Below the pieces are notes generated by a model, which was given only the letters and a program-made list of their open reading frames with translations, did not search any database and was not told the DNA's origin. From assembly GCA_016946835.1 (NCBI GenBank), contig JACVTC010000023.1, positions 1,197,501 to 1,240,000 on the forward strand: a DNA stretch of 42,500 nucleotides, written 5' to 3'. The DNA comes from Neocallimastix lanati (nom. inval.). Lineage: Eukaryota > Neocallimastigomycota > Neocallimastigomycetes > Neocallimastigales > Neocallimastigaceae. Both the position numbers and the translations under genes were made by a program. Below are positions 36,179 through 42,500 of this stretch, piece after piece; position 1 is the first letter of the stretch, and the number at the start of each line of letters is the position of its first letter.

Positions 36179-37555
36179 TTTTACAAATTAGTACAAATTA
36201 ATATTAATATTATCTAATGGAATTCTTTAAATACATACATACATAACTAAATATTTTAAAAAATCTTTAATTTTTAAAAATACAATTGTTTAGAATATTG
36301 ATATTCGTTCAACCTTTAAAAAAATTTTTTTTTATTTTAATTAAATTATTGGAAATTATAATAAATAATTTTATTATAAAATTTACAATAAATATACAAA
36401 GGATAAGGTAAAAATAATAATAATAAAAAAAAAAAAAATAAAAGATATATTAAATATTAAATATATATTACTTTAATAATTGGATATTATTACTTAAATA
36501 ATACAATATCAAAACTATATTAATAAATTTAAAAAGTCATTTCAAAATGTCTCATAATAAATTATATAAATATGAATTTTAATTTTAAGAGAATTGGAAT
36601 TAAAAAAGTTTAACAAAATAATAATTAGTCAATAAATATTTGATTATATATTATTATTACTATTAATTTAAATTATAATTTATCGAAATCAATATAAATT
36701 TTAATAAAATAAATGACAAATTTCATAAAGAAAGGAATCAAATATTATTGATAAGAAATGTATATACATATAAGATAATATAAATAAAAGAATGATAGTA
36801 AAAATAAAATAATAACAATAACCCCAATAATAATAGCAATAATAATAATAATAACAATAAAAATAAATATTAACAAAAATAAATAAAATGAATTAATAAC
36901 AAAAATAAATTAATAACAATAATAAAAAATAATTAATTTGATAAATGTAAAAATTGAAAGTTAACAATGAAGATGAAACAAGTAAATTTAAAATTTTTTG
37001 ATAATATTGAAATATTAAATATAATATCAAGGAAGCATTCTATGCAATATATAACTTTAAAAAAAATTTTGTATATATTAAAATTAATTTTTAGATTATG
37101 TAGTATTTTCTAATTTCTAATTATTGGATTTAAAGATTCTTCTTTTATTATTAATAAATAATTCCAAGAATTATGAATTATGTATGATAAAAATTTATTA
37201 ATGTATAAATACTATTTCATGATTATTATCTTTTCTTTTTTTTTTTTTTTTTCTTTTTTTTTTTTTTTCTTTTTTTTTTTTTTATATTTTATATTAATAA
37301 AACTTATTAATAATAAAATTAATTTTCTTATTTTGTAATAAATAATTATTTTATTTGTACATATTTGTTAAATAAGGGTATCCATATGATATTAAAATTA
37401 ATTTAAAATAATATAAATATTGGTGAAATCAATGGAAAAACCAGTATTAATTTAAAAAAGCTGTAATAATAATAATAATAACAATAATAGTAATTTAAAA
37501 AATAATTAATAAAAGAAGATATTTAGAATCAAGAAATAAATTTTTATTATAATTA
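34901..37555. other. A/T-rich spacer before the HECT gene
   Basis: A/T runs, AATAAATAAT repeats (35355-35700) and ATT triplets (36080-36178). It contains the HECT gene's promoter side; no box is recognisable. No gene seen. Confidence 0.65.
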
Positions 37556-42386
<4,831 letters not shown>

Positions 42387-42500
42387 GAGAACATAAAAAT
42401 GACGTTATTAAAAAGTAGTCATGATTCCCTATTAATGTTTTCTTTCCTTTTTTTTTTATATTATTTAAGTTATTAGTTTATTTAAAAATAATATTCTTTA
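42387..42500. other. 3' flank of the HECT gene
   Basis: A/T-rich sequence with a short less AT-rich part (ATGACGTTATTAAAAAGTAG then TCATGATTCC). No further gene is visible before the window ends. Confidence 0.6.

Overview
The window looks like nuclear DNA of a very AT-rich eukaryote. The best guess is an anaerobic gut fungus (Neocallimastigomycota). The reasons are deserts of nearly pure A/T between genes with long A and T runs, many short GT-AG introns, Asn- and Gln-rich low-complexity protein segments, and a HECT ligase of the fungal Hul4 type. Other AT-rich eukaryotes (other early-diverging fungi, dictyostelids) are not excluded. No bacterial operons, tRNA, rRNA or CRISPR arrays were seen.

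Layout. (1) 1-1300, minus: a disordered Ser/Asn-rich protein, complete at its start and cut by the left window edge. (2) 1301-5401: A/T-rich spacer with a possible retrotransposon scrap and a 36-bp tandem repeat. (3) 5402-7252, minus: SIL1, the ER nucleotide exchange factor for the Hsp70 BiP, with an unusual Gln-rich repeat insert. (4) 7253-15647: desert with a few less AT-rich islands. (5) 15648-16337, minus: a Ser/Lys-rich protein with a candidate PP1-docking motif. (6) 16338-30906: a 14.5-kb desert with satellites and a perfect 35-bp foldback. (7) 30907-33124, minus: a six-exon RBM48 gene (minor-spliceosome factor), reassembled here from small exons, followed by a tandem duplicate of its last coding exon. 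(8) 33125-37555: spacer with a possible two-exon 79-residue gene (34314-34867), a hairpin at its end and a dispersed element of about 35 bp. (9) 37556-42386, plus: a 14-exon HECT E3 ligase, also reassembled by splicing, with an LSD1-type zinc finger at the N terminus and the catalytic Cys near the C terminus.

The genes are ordinary eukaryotic housekeeping functions (ER protein folding, minor-intron splicing, ubiquitination) and show no sign of working together. No new multi-gene system is supported. The most useful observations are the spliced RBM48 and HECT models, the duplicated RBM48 C-terminal exon, a stop-free intron with a length divisible by three inside the HECT gene, and the inverted duplication that includes the end of the small gene.
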